In this document: positions 7,282 through 13,516 of the stretch, piece after piece
How positions within the stretch are numbered: the first letter of the stretch is position 1
Layout of the letters: each line of letters opens with the position of its first letter
DNA from: Pseudomonadota bacterium
GTDB lineage: Bacteria; Pseudomonadota; Alphaproteobacteria; Rhizobiales; Devosiaceae
Length of the DNA: 28,008 nt
Reading direction: 5' to 3'
NCBI GenBank assembly: GCA_023390785.1
Contig: JAEWCE010000278.1
Location: 1 to 28,008, forward strand
Translations under genes and position numbers: made by a program
Notes under the pieces: model-generated
Told to the model about the DNA's origin: nothing
The model's input: only the letters and a program-made list of their open reading frames with translations
The model's database searches: none

Positions 7282-8863
7282 CTGGATTTACGACGGCTCG
7301 CCCATCGAAGACCCGCTCGGATTCGGTGAACGTGCCGTCAAGTTTCTGCGGTTGCTGAAACACCCGAAGAGCGGGCTGCCGTTCCAGCTCGACCCGTGGC
7401 AGGAACGCATCGTGCGGCGCATCTACGGCCCGCGCCATGAGGACGGCAGCCGCATCGTTCGCACCGTCGTGCTGCTTCTGCCCCGCGGCAACCGCAAGAC
7501 CTCGCTGGCGGCCGCGCTGGGGCTGCTGCACACCATCGGCCCGGAGAAGGTGCCTGGTGGCGAAGTCGTCACCGCCGCATCCGATCGCAAGCAGGCGCGC
7601 ATCGCCTATGAGGAAGCGCGCGGCCTGGTCCGTGCGCACAAGAAGATTTCGCCCAAGGTCCGAAACCTCGATTATCGGAACCGGCTGCACTATCCGACCA
7701 ACGGCAGCTTCCTCGAGGCGATCAGCGCCGACGCCGGCACGCAACACGGCCGCACACCCGTGTTCGTTCTCGCCGACGAGCTGCACGCGTGGAAGAAACG
7801 CGACCTGTGGGACGTGCTGCGCAGCGGCCTGGTGAAGACGCCGGGCTCGCTGCTCATCGTCGCCACGACGGCCGGGCGCGGGCAAGAGAACATCGCGCAT
7901 TCGATCGTCGACGACGCCCGTAAGGTGGCACGCGGTGAAGTCGACGACCCGTCGATTCTGCCCGTGCTCTTCGAAGCTCAGAAAGACGACGACTGGACCG
8001 ACGAGGCGCTATGGCGCCGGGTCAATCCGGGCCTCGCTCACGGCTATCCCGACATCGCAGGCCTGCGCCAACTCGCTAAGGAAGGCGAGCGCAAGATCGG
8101 CGACCGCGAGGCCTTCCGGCAGCTCAACTTGAACGTGTGGCTCGACCATAGCGCCGACCCGTTCGTCGAGATGGCCGTCTATGACGAGGGCGCGGGCGAA
8201 GTCGATCTCGCCGACCTTGAGGCCTCGCAGGCGCCGTGCTGGCTTGCCGTCGACCTTTCCAGCAATTCCGACCTCACCGTCATCGTGGCGTGCTGGCGGG
8301 TCGATGGCGCCTATCTAGTCGCGGCCTGGTACTTCTGCCCCGAAGACAACATCGACACCCGCCAGGTGGTCGATGGCGTCACCTATCGCGTGTGGACCGA
8401 CGAGGGATGGATCACGCCGACGCCGGGCAACGTCGTCGATTTCCGCGTCGTCGAGGACAAGGCCCGCGACCTCTGCGCCACCTTCAATGTCCGCGAGATC
8501 GCCTTCGATCCTCACCTCGCTCGCAACAGCATGAACACGCTGCAGGAAGGGGGCTTGCCAGTCGTCGAGATGCGGCAGGGCTGGGTCACGATGGCGCCGG
8601 CCGTCAAAGAGCTTGAGCGGGCGATCGTCGGTCGCAACTTCCGGCACGGGGGCAACCCGGTGCTGCGCTGGAATTTCGAGAACATCGCAGTGCACACCGA
8701 CGCCGCCGGCAATCGGGTGTTCCACAAGGGCAAGTCGAAAGACAAGATCGACGGTGCCCAAGCCTCCGCTATGGCGATCTCCCGCGCCGCGGCGGGCGAC
8801 ACCTCCCGTTCCAGCTACGACGATGCATCCGACGACTTGGAGGATTGGGCCTATGTTGCTTGA
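7247..8863 (+). CDS. Phage terminase large subunit (HK97 gp2/Terminase_1 type)
   Basis: The second ATG (7247) is preferred over 7241 because GGGAGG at 7235-7240 is then 6 nt upstream; this gives 538 residues. The ATPase half shows a Walker A-like 'PRGNRKTS' (79-86) and Walker B 'VFVLADE' (172-178), with 'ATTAG' as the coupling motif. The nuclease half has acidic positions in 'AVDLSSNSDLTV', 'FDPHLARNSMN' and 'DKIDGAQASAMA'. TerL drives DNA into the prohead and cuts concatemers. The enzyme is full length with all motifs present. It is unusual here in lying near the distal end of the head operon, after all connector genes. Confidence 0.96.
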   Translation: MATTSTRSTYPDWIYDGSPIEDPLGFGERAVKFLRLLKHPKSGLPFQLDPWQERIVRRIYGPRHEDGSRIVRTVVLLLPRGNRKTSLAAALGLLHTIGPEKVPGGEVVTAASDRKQARIAYEEARGLVRAHKKISPKVRNLDYRNRLHYPTNGSFLEAISADAGTQHGRTPVFVLADELHAWKKRDLWDVLRSGLVKTPGSLLIVATTAGRGQENIAHSIVDDARKVARGEVDDPSILPVLFEAQKDDDWTDEALWRRVNPGLAHGYPDIAGLRQLAKEGERKIGDREAFRQLNLNVWLDHSADPFVEMAVYDEGAGEVDLADLEASQAPCWLAVDLSSNSDLTVIVACWRVDGAYLVAAWYFCPEDNIDTRQVVDGVTYRVWTDEGWITPTPGNVVDFRVVEDKARDLCATFNVREIAFDPHLARNSMNTLQEGGLPVVEMRQGWVTMAPAVKELERAIVGRNFRHGGNPVLRWNFENIAVHTDAAGNRVFHKGKSKDKIDGAQASAMAISRAAAGDTSRSSYDDASDDLEDWAYVA

Positions 8864-10109
8864 TAGCGTCGACCAAGCCGCCGCCCTGTTCATCGGCTCG
8901 CTGCCGACCGTCTTCTACGAGCGCGACTTCGCCGAGCTGCTGCAGCCGGTGCGCGCCACCAAGGCCCGGGCTCACCAAGAGCCGACTAAGGGCAGCGGCA
9001 TCTTTCGCGACGGCAACTATGTGACCTATCGCTATGGCGTAGAGCCGCCCAAGCCTCGGCATAAGCCGCTCTTCAAGCGCGAGCAGCGGGCACACGTGAT
9101 CGATCGCATCAAGGCCGCGCTCGGCCGCTGGCACCACTCTCGCTTCGAAAACGAGGGGCCGTGCCGCGCCGGCATCCGGGCGCAGCTTTGCCTTCAGGGT
9201 GTGCCGTGGGGACCAGCCGACCAAGAGGCCGCCGATCTCGTCGCCAATGCCTTCCGCGCCTTGGGCGTGACCGTCCGGCCGACATGGGAGGAAGGCCAGC
9301 GCGAATATGTCGTGCCGCGCGAGTGCTGCGCCTGGTGCGGTGTCGACGTGCCCGACGACCTCATGGCCGAAAAGCGTCACATGGGCTTCTGCTCAGAGGT
9401 GTGCGCCAAGTCGGCGATGCAGCATCGGGACTATGTGGCGATGCGCCATGAAAGCCGCGCCTATGAAGCCGCTCGCGACGTGATCCGACGGGCGCAGCGT
9501 CCTATCCGCGCCTGCGAGTGCTGCGGCAAGGATTTCCGACCCACCGCCGACGACGGCCGCTTCTGTTCGAAGCGCTGCAAGTATGAGGCCTCGAAGTCGC
9601 CGCCCCGCGACTGTGAGCATTGCGGAACGGCGTTCCATCCGGTGAAATCCGACGCCCGCTTCTGCTCGAAGGAGTGCAGCCATGCCGCCAGCCGAAAGCT
9701 CGAGGCGAGGCAGTGCGCCCATTGTGGCGACACCTTCCGGCCCAGGGTGCACGACCAGCGCTATTGCGGGGATCCTTGTTTCCGGCTCGCAAGGCGCACC
9801 GTGCTGGCGCGCGATTGCGAGCATTGCGGGAAGACCTTCCGACCGCACGGCAATTCAGGACCGGGACGCTTCTGCAGCCGGCCGTGCGCTGAGGCCGCGG
9901 CCGTTCACCGCGTCATCGTGGTGACCTGCACGTGCTGCGGCAACCCCTTCGCGGCCAACACTCGCAAGGCGAAGACGTGCAGCCAGGTGTGCAAAAACCT
10001 CGAGCGCGGCATGCGGCTCGGCAAGCCGCCGCTATCGCTCGGCTCGCACGTGTTTGACTATTTCGTCAGCGTGCCCGCGGACGCCAGGGCAGGACCGTGC
10101 CAGACCTAG
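8853..10109 (+). CDS. Multi-zinc-ribbon protein with six Cys4 repeats, function unknown
   Basis: The ATG at 8853 lies inside the TerL end (11 nt overlap) with GGAG upstream, giving 418 residues. Residues 1-155 form an unrecognised domain with two Cys (104, 113). From residue 158 there are six treble-clef-like units of the form CxxC-(G)-x3-F-xP...RFCSxxC at about 158-184, 221-242, 254-275, 288-309, 322-345 and 359-380. Each supplies four Cys for one Zn. Units 2 to 5 are close to one another, suggesting internal duplication. Such motifs bind nucleic acid or protein. Coupling to TerL suggests a link to packaging or late expression, but this is inference. Confidence 0.8.
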   Translation: MLLDSVDQAAALFIGSLPTVFYERDFAELLQPVRATKARAHQEPTKGSGIFRDGNYVTYRYGVEPPKPRHKPLFKREQRAHVIDRIKAALGRWHHSRFENEGPCRAGIRAQLCLQGVPWGPADQEAADLVANAFRALGVTVRPTWEEGQREYVVPRECCAWCGVDVPDDLMAEKRHMGFCSEVCAKSAMQHRDYVAMRHESRAYEAARDVIRRAQRPIRACECCGKDFRPTADDGRFCSKRCKYEASKSPPRDCEHCGTAFHPVKSDARFCSKECSHAASRKLEARQCAHCGDTFRPRVHDQRYCGDPCFRLARRTVLARDCEHCGKTFRPHGNSGPGRFCSRPCAEAAAVHRVIVVTCTCCGNPFAANTRKAKTCSQVCKNLERGMRLGKPPLSLGSHVFDYFVSVPADARAGPCQT

Positions 10110-10717
10110 GCCAAGTGGAGCGTCCAGTGGTCCTCATGAACGATGGCGATGTGGTGACCTTTTTCCCGCATCCCCGTCGCTTTGATGATCTTCAATCCAT
10201 AGGGAGAGTGCAGCCAGGACTCGGTAGCGTAGTGTCCGACGACCAGTGCATCGGTCTGCTTTGTGAGGCTGCCAGCTATTGCTCCGCGACCGGCGACAGC
10301 AGCTTCGCATGCTTCGCGGGTACCGAACTTGAACGAGCCGGTGAAGCAATAGCGCCAGCCCGCAAAGCCGAGCGGCGGTGCAGGGTCGGAAAAGGGGATG
10401 GCCGTCGAAAGCATCGGCTCCCCCAACTCCATAGGCCTTGATCCGAAGTCGGAAAGGATGCTCAGCAAGTCGCCGCGCTCTTCTTCGGTGAGTGTCCCGT
10501 CGGCGAGCATCGCCTGCACTTGGCGATAGAGACCGGCGACGAGTGGGTCGCTTGTGATCTCGCGATTGGCGACCAGCCACCGAACGAGATACTCGACCTC
10601 CGCGTCGGCGAGCAGCCCATCGGCAGCTATGCCCTTCGCCAGTCCGATCAACTCGTCGACCTGGCGCCGCTCAAGCCGCGGACGGTTCACCTTGTTGAAA
10701 TATGCGTCATTCGACAT
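10106..10717 (-). CDS. TerB-like plus BRCT-domain protein
   Basis: The 203-residue protein has an N-terminal helical region (residues ~10-95; 'RRQVDELIGLAKGIAADGLLADAEVEYLVRWL' and 'ADGTLTEEERGDLLSIL') with the acidic-helix pattern of TerB-like domains. The C-terminal part (~115-200) reads as a BRCT fold: 'GWRYCFTGSFKFGTREACEAAVAGRGA', 'LTKQTDALVVGHYATESWLHSPYGLKIIKA', 'IVHEDHW'. BRCT domains mediate binding in DNA repair, and the sequence is closest in style to those of bacterial DNA ligases. It converges on the zinc-ribbon gene with a 4 nt overlap and lies 27 nt downstream of the VasI-like gene, likely as one transcript. Confidence 0.75.
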   Translation of the reverse strand: MSNDAYFNKVNRPRLERRQVDELIGLAKGIAADGLLADAEVEYLVRWLVANREITSDPLVAGLYRQVQAMLADGTLTEEERGDLLSILSDFGSRPMELGEPMLSTAIPFSDPAPPLGFAGWRYCFTGSFKFGTREACEAAVAGRGAIAGSLTKQTDALVVGHYATESWLHSPYGLKIIKATGMREKGHHIAIVHEDHWTLHLA

Positions 10718-10744
10718 TCGGGGGCCTCCCTCTGCCGCGCGGCG

Positions 10745-11386
10745 TTACTTCTGCGCCGGCCAGTTGCATGCGACGGCGATCTCATCGACGACGCCAGATA
10801 TGCCGGTGACATCGAAAGTCATGTCGACCCGCTTCTGCATCTCGGTTCGAACAGCGAGCTTCTTGGCGGTGCGCAGAGCCTTGAGGAAGGGTATGGCAGT
10901 GCCGCCGTTCCATAGGCCCATTGCCGAGTTGTTGTCCGACATGCCCCATCGAGCGGAGACGGCGGGCGCATCGTCGATCCGGTAGGTAATACCCCCGGTG
11001 TCGGCGCCAATCTGGAAATCGTCGGTCGCGACGATCACCGAAGTGGTGTTCTCGACGCACCGCACGATCAGCGCCTTGGTGAACAGGCCGCCCGACTGCG
11101 CCTCGTTCGGTGCCAGGTAGGCGGTGATTTTCGGGCTGTCATCGATCGCCGATTTCTCGCGGGTGACCTGCCAAGAGCCGGTGCCCGTTTCGGGTGCGGC
11201 CGGTGCTGCCGTCTCAGAGGCCGGCGCCTCGCCCTTCGGAAAGGCGCGGTCAAAGCAGGTGAGCCGCTGCAGCGAGTCCGCGACCATCGAACAGGCCGCC
11301 CCGCGCGCGGCGGCTCCCGTGTCATCTTGAGCTGCTGCCGGTGATAGTAGAAGGGCGGCACATAGGGCCGCTGGCACAATACGCAT
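10745..11386 (-). CDS. Secreted VasI/TagO-like protein
   Basis: The 213-residue protein has a cleavable signal peptide (residues 1-20, ending AAAQ). It is followed by 'CSMVADSLQRLTCFDRAF', the paired-Cys opening common to VasI-type proteins, and a low-complexity Ala/Pro/Glu linker. The C-terminal domain contains 'WQVTREKSAIDDSPKITAYL', 'LIVRCVENTTSVIV', 'TYRIDDAPAVSARWGMSDN' and 'GLWNGGTAIPFLKAL'. This matches the VasI (type VI secretion accessory) family, many of whose members sit outside T6SS loci in prophages and genomic islands. No T6SS genes are nearby, so a T6SS role is unlikely here. GAGGGGG precedes the start. Confidence 0.75.
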   Translation of the reverse strand: MRIVPAALCAALLLSPAAAQDDTGAAARGAACSMVADSLQRLTCFDRAFPKGEAPASETAAPAAPETGTGSWQVTREKSAIDDSPKITAYLAPNEAQSGGLFTKALIVRCVENTTSVIVATDDFQIGADTGGITYRIDDAPAVSARWGMSDNNSAMGLWNGGTAIPFLKALRTAKKLAVRTEMQKRVDMTFDVTGISGVVDEIAVACNWPAQK

Positions 11387-11436
11387 TCAAACCCCCTCAA
11401 GTATTGGAGGACGATAGCGCGCAAGGCCTGGCGAAT

Positions 11437-11652
11437 CTACTGCCCGGCGGCCAGCCATTCCTCAATCATCTGACACAGTGGCCCTCGATACGGGTCAGAA
11501 AAGAGGGGTTCGGTCGCCCCGTCGGGCATGAACTCATAGAAGGCATCGGTCTCGTCGGTGCCCCATGTTCCGATGATCTCACCATCGCGTGTGACGACGG
11601 TGCAGTCCGGCAAGAGGTTGATGCTGAAACGAAGCACGGGCGATTCTGTCAT
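11437..11652 (-). CDS. 71-residue hypothetical acidic protein
   Basis: This short acidic protein contains 'TVVTRDGEIIGTWGTDETDAFYEFMPDG', which looks like a beta hairpin, then an amphipathic C-terminal helix (CQMIEEWLAAGQ). No family is recognised. It is the first gene of the leftward cluster (50 nt before the VasI-like gene) and probably shares its promoter, which would lie in the 11653-12005 gap. No strong ribosome site is seen before the ATG. Small acidic proteins in this position could be inhibitors or antitoxin-like, but nothing in the sequence proves it. Confidence 0.5.
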   Translation of the reverse strand: MTESPVLRFSINLLPDCTVVTRDGEIIGTWGTDETDAFYEFMPDGATEPLFSDPYRGPLCQMIEEWLAAGQ

Positions 11653-12005
11653 GCCCGAAGGATAGCGCGCGCCGAAGCGCCCCGCGCGGGGTTATTGAAT
11701 TCTCAATCGAACAGGAGCAGCATCGGAGTTGGTGTCTAGACAACACTCGCAGCGGTCCCTTGCCGGGGATTGCGCTGCAATTCGCGATAGGCGGGCTGCG
11801 GCCTTGCCGGGCCTCTCGCTCCGCCGAAAGACTGCCGTGACCACGCCGTGGTCGCGACCGGCTGCATATTGCCGGGAGTGCCACGGCTATACAAGACCCG
11901 AAAGGGGAAGGTCGTGGCGCGGGTTCTCGCGAACCTGTTGTCTAGCTCCCGGTGCCAGCCCGACGCTGGTGCCCGGCCTAGACAGCCGGAAATCGCGAGA
12001 CTGAA
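11653..12005. promoter_or_regulatory. Divergent intergenic region with TGTCTAGACA palindrome and a TCTAG-flanked hairpin
   Basis: This 353-nt gap separates the leftward cluster from the rightward small-gene cluster and should hold both promoters. It contains a perfect 10-bp palindrome TGTCTAGACA at 11733-11742. The same half-sites recur as an inverted pair, TGTCTAG at 11939-11945 and CTAGACA at 11978-11984, enclosing a second inverted repeat (GGTGCCAGC / GCTGGTGCC, pairing with two G-U wobbles as RNA). The shared half-site suggests an operator for an element-encoded regulator. Open frames inside the gap lack ribosome sites and look non-coding. Confidence 0.4.
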
Positions 12006-12692
12006 ATGACCCAACAAGCCTTGGCCGCATCTAGCGGCATGGAGCTAACCCCAATGGGGCTGGCCTACTGCGCCCGTCACGGGCGCCTAGCAATCGAGCG
12101 GAGGATCGAGCGGCACCTTGCCCTCGTCACCGCGCTGCTCGCCATAATCGACGACGCCGACGGCGATTTCGACTTAGAGGATGGCGAAGACCCCGACTTT
12201 GAGCCGAGCATCGCCCCGACCTGCGGAGCCAGCGTCTCTGGCCTCGACGATCTTGAGCTCGACACGTCGGACACCGAGCCGTCGCTTGGCTGGACCGACA
12301 TGGAAGGCCGGTATGGCAATCGCAGCATGGCGCCGACATTCGACCCCGACCGGGAAGTCGACGACGCCGACGACGAGCCGAGCCTTGGCGCACCGGAGCC
12401 GGGCTTTGCGCCGCCGCTCCACGGCATGTGGCGCGGCCAGTTGCCCTACCTCCCGGCCATGCCTCTCATCGGGCAAGGCGCATGGGCGCGCGGCAAGAGC
12501 GACGATGACGAGCAGGTGAATGAGGACGGCGACGATCTCGACACCCGCGAAGCTGACGGGCTCGAAACCGGCGAGGCCGACCCCGCGGAAGGCGATAGCG
12601 GGCTGATGATCCCCGGCGGCAATGAGCTTGGCGTCGGCGAGATCAGCCAGCGCGCCACGGGCCGACTGGCGGCAAACGGGTGGCGGCCATGA
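12006..12692 (+). CDS. Acidic protein with repeated EPS(L/I)G motifs
   Basis: The 228-residue protein begins with a short helical region containing 'RHLALVTALLAIIDDADGD'. A long acidic, low-complexity segment follows, holding three related motifs: DFEPSIA (64-70), DTEPSLGW (89-96) and DDEPSLGA (122-129). The tail (165-200) is again Asp/Glu-rich. EPSLG-type acidic proteins are common, uncharacterised neighbours of prophage and island genes in rhizobia-related bacteria. It is probably largely disordered. It is the first of three genes joined by ATGA overlaps (to 12689 and then 12976). Confidence 0.65.
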   Translation: MTQQALAASSGMELTPMGLAYCARHGRLAIERRIERHLALVTALLAIIDDADGDFDLEDGEDPDFEPSIAPTCGASVSGLDDLELDTSDTEPSLGWTDMEGRYGNRSMAPTFDPDREVDDADDEPSLGAPEPGFAPPLHGMWRGQLPYLPAMPLIGQGAWARGKSDDDEQVNEDGDDLDTREADGLETGEADPAEGDSGLMIPGGNELGVGEISQRATGRLAANGWRP

Positions 12693-12979
12693 ACCGACGC
12701 CAGATCATGGCCGGCGCGGTTGCACTCGCTGCCTCGTCGGTCTTGCCGGCAGGCCATGCCGGCGCCACGCCGCCGCACAGCGCTGAGGCTTACGAGTTTG
12801 CCCGCATCGTAATGGGGCTGCCCGCGGCAGATCAGGCGCTGCTAGCAGCGATCTTCCGGGCGACCTCGCATGACCCGCTCACGCTGCAACTGGCGGACCT
12901 CATCGAGCAACTTGCCCGCCAGAACGGCTGGGTCCGCGGTGAGCAGCATGCCGAGCTAACCCGGCTGGCCTCGATATGA
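12689..12979 (+). CDS. Small exported protein with Tat-like signal peptide
   Basis: The ATG at 12689 overlaps the previous TGA (ATGA) and is preferred to the GTG at 12680. The 96-residue protein starts 'MNRRQIMAGAVALAASSVLPAGHAGA', a twin-arginine-like n-region followed by a hydrophobic core and an AxA cleavage site. The mature part is helical ('FARIVMGLPAADQALLAAIFRAT', 'LADLIEQLARQNGW'). No family is recognised. The RRQIM motif is close to but not the full Tat consensus, so Sec export is possible. Its TGA overlaps the next ATG. Confidence 0.55.
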   Translation: MNRRQIMAGAVALAASSVLPAGHAGATPPHSAEAYEFARIVMGLPAADQALLAAIFRATSHDPLTLQLADLIEQLARQNGWVRGEQHAELTRLASI

Positions 12980-13197
12980 TCTTGGTTGAGATCATCGTCA
13001 TCGGCCTGCACCTGGCTCGCCGCCGCTGGCTGCTGCACCGCGCCATCGCTCACGGCGCCAAGGCTCGGCGGGCGTGGGCACGGTACCAGCGGGCAAGTAG
13101 GGTGGCAGACCGCGCCCTCGACGCCACCGAGCGCGCCTATGGCCTCAAAGCTGGCCCCGGGTGGCGTGTGCCGAACGTCGCCGCTCGCTCGGCGTAA
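12976..13197 (+). CDS. 73-residue basic protein with short hydrophobic N-terminus
   Basis: The ATG at 12976 overlaps the previous stop. The first ~13 residues (MILVEIIVIGLHL) are hydrophobic and could insert in the membrane. The rest is a strongly basic helix (RRRWLLHRAIAHGAKARRAWARYQRA) ending near 'YGLKAGPGWRVP'. No family is recognised. As the last gene before the tRNA-Ser end of the element it may be cargo. Confidence rests mainly on the tight ATGA coupling to its two upstream partners. Confidence 0.5.
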   Translation: MILVEIIVIGLHLARRRWLLHRAIAHGAKARRAWARYQRASRVADRALDATERAYGLKAGPGWRVPNVAARSA

Positions 13198-13216
13198 CGG
13201 CGACAAACTGGAGATT

Positions 13217-13242
13217 CGCCTCGGCGAAAAATCGGCGAGGCG
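13217..13242. repeat. Inverted repeat after last element gene
   Basis: CGCCTCG (13217-13223) and CGAGGCG (13236-13242) form a 7-bp stem around an A-rich loop. The heptamer TCGGCGA also occurs twice in the same stretch (13221-13227 and 13232-13238). No T-tract follows, so it is a weak terminator candidate at best. It could be a recombination-arm site near the attachment end, which is speculative. Confidence 0.3.
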
Positions 13243-13349
13243 GGTCATCCGGAAGCACGGGCCGTAAAGTTATTGGGGGAAGTTCCGGGGGAAGCGCTTT
13301 GGCCTTGCGGTAAAAGTCTAAGCAATTACAACGGTTTTGGCGAAAGTGC

Positions 13350-13440
13350 TGGCGGAGAGGAAGGGATTCGAACCCTCGAGACCCTTTAGAGGTCTGCGCC
13401 CTTAGCAGGGGCGTGCCTTCGACCACTCGGCCACCTCTCC
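13350..13440 (-). tRNA. tRNA-Ser (anticodon GCU)
   Basis: Read on the minus strand the gene starts GGAGAGGTGGCCGAGTGG, with a D-loop typical of class II tRNAs. The anticodon loop CTGCTAA sits in a CCCC/GGGG-type stem giving GCT (GCU, reading AGC/AGU). A long variable arm (GCGCAGACCTCTAAAGGGTCT region) and T-loop GGTTCGAATCC follow, and the gene closes with CCTCTCC, discriminator G and an encoded CCA (13350-13352). The acceptor stem pairs perfectly (GGAGAGG with CCTCTCC). The phage-related element abuts its 3' end, so the T-arm and acceptor 3' half are the likely integration core. Confidence 0.95.
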
Positions 13441-13516
13441 TACCGACGCGCCTTAAATCTGGTTTGCCCCGGCAAAGCAAGGCTAGAGATTGGCGGAGGT
13501 CAGCCTCGTCCCGCCC

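Larger units (their letters stand above)
1..13349. mobile_element. Integrated tailless HK97-type phage element, possible capsid-forming satellite (left end outside window)
   Basis: The segment carries a full HK97-type head and packaging set (portal, protease, capsid, connector, adaptor, gp10-like, TerS, TerL) and stops at the 3' end of a tRNA-Ser gene, a classic integration target. No tape measure, tail fibre, baseplate, lysis or integrase gene is visible between 1 and 13349; the largest protein is TerL. Integrase, repressor and primase, if present, must lie left of the window. Capsid-forming phage-inducible islands are known to encode heads and packaging but borrow helper tails, and this content fits them. 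A decayed prophage that lost its tail module is the alternative. The right boundary is inferred from the tRNA; the left boundary is simply the window edge. Confidence 0.75.

Noticed and set aside
10745..11386. Type VI secretion locus suggested by the VasI-like gene
   Set aside because: No Tss core gene is present in the window, and VasI-like proteins often occur alone in islands.
11729..12004. Possible 91-codon gene in the divergent intergenic region
   Set aside because: It lacks a ribosome site, is Arg/Ser/Gly-rich with no family, and spans repeats better read as regulatory.
1..13349. Gene transfer agent cluster
   Set aside because: GTA clusters keep terminase-portal-protease-capsid followed by tail genes and are not bounded by a tRNA att site. 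The order and content here differ.
13145..13480. Minus-strand frame covering the tRNA-Ser gene
   Set aside because: It contains the 'RGFESLPLR' type peptide that results from translating tRNA genes, a known annotation artefact.
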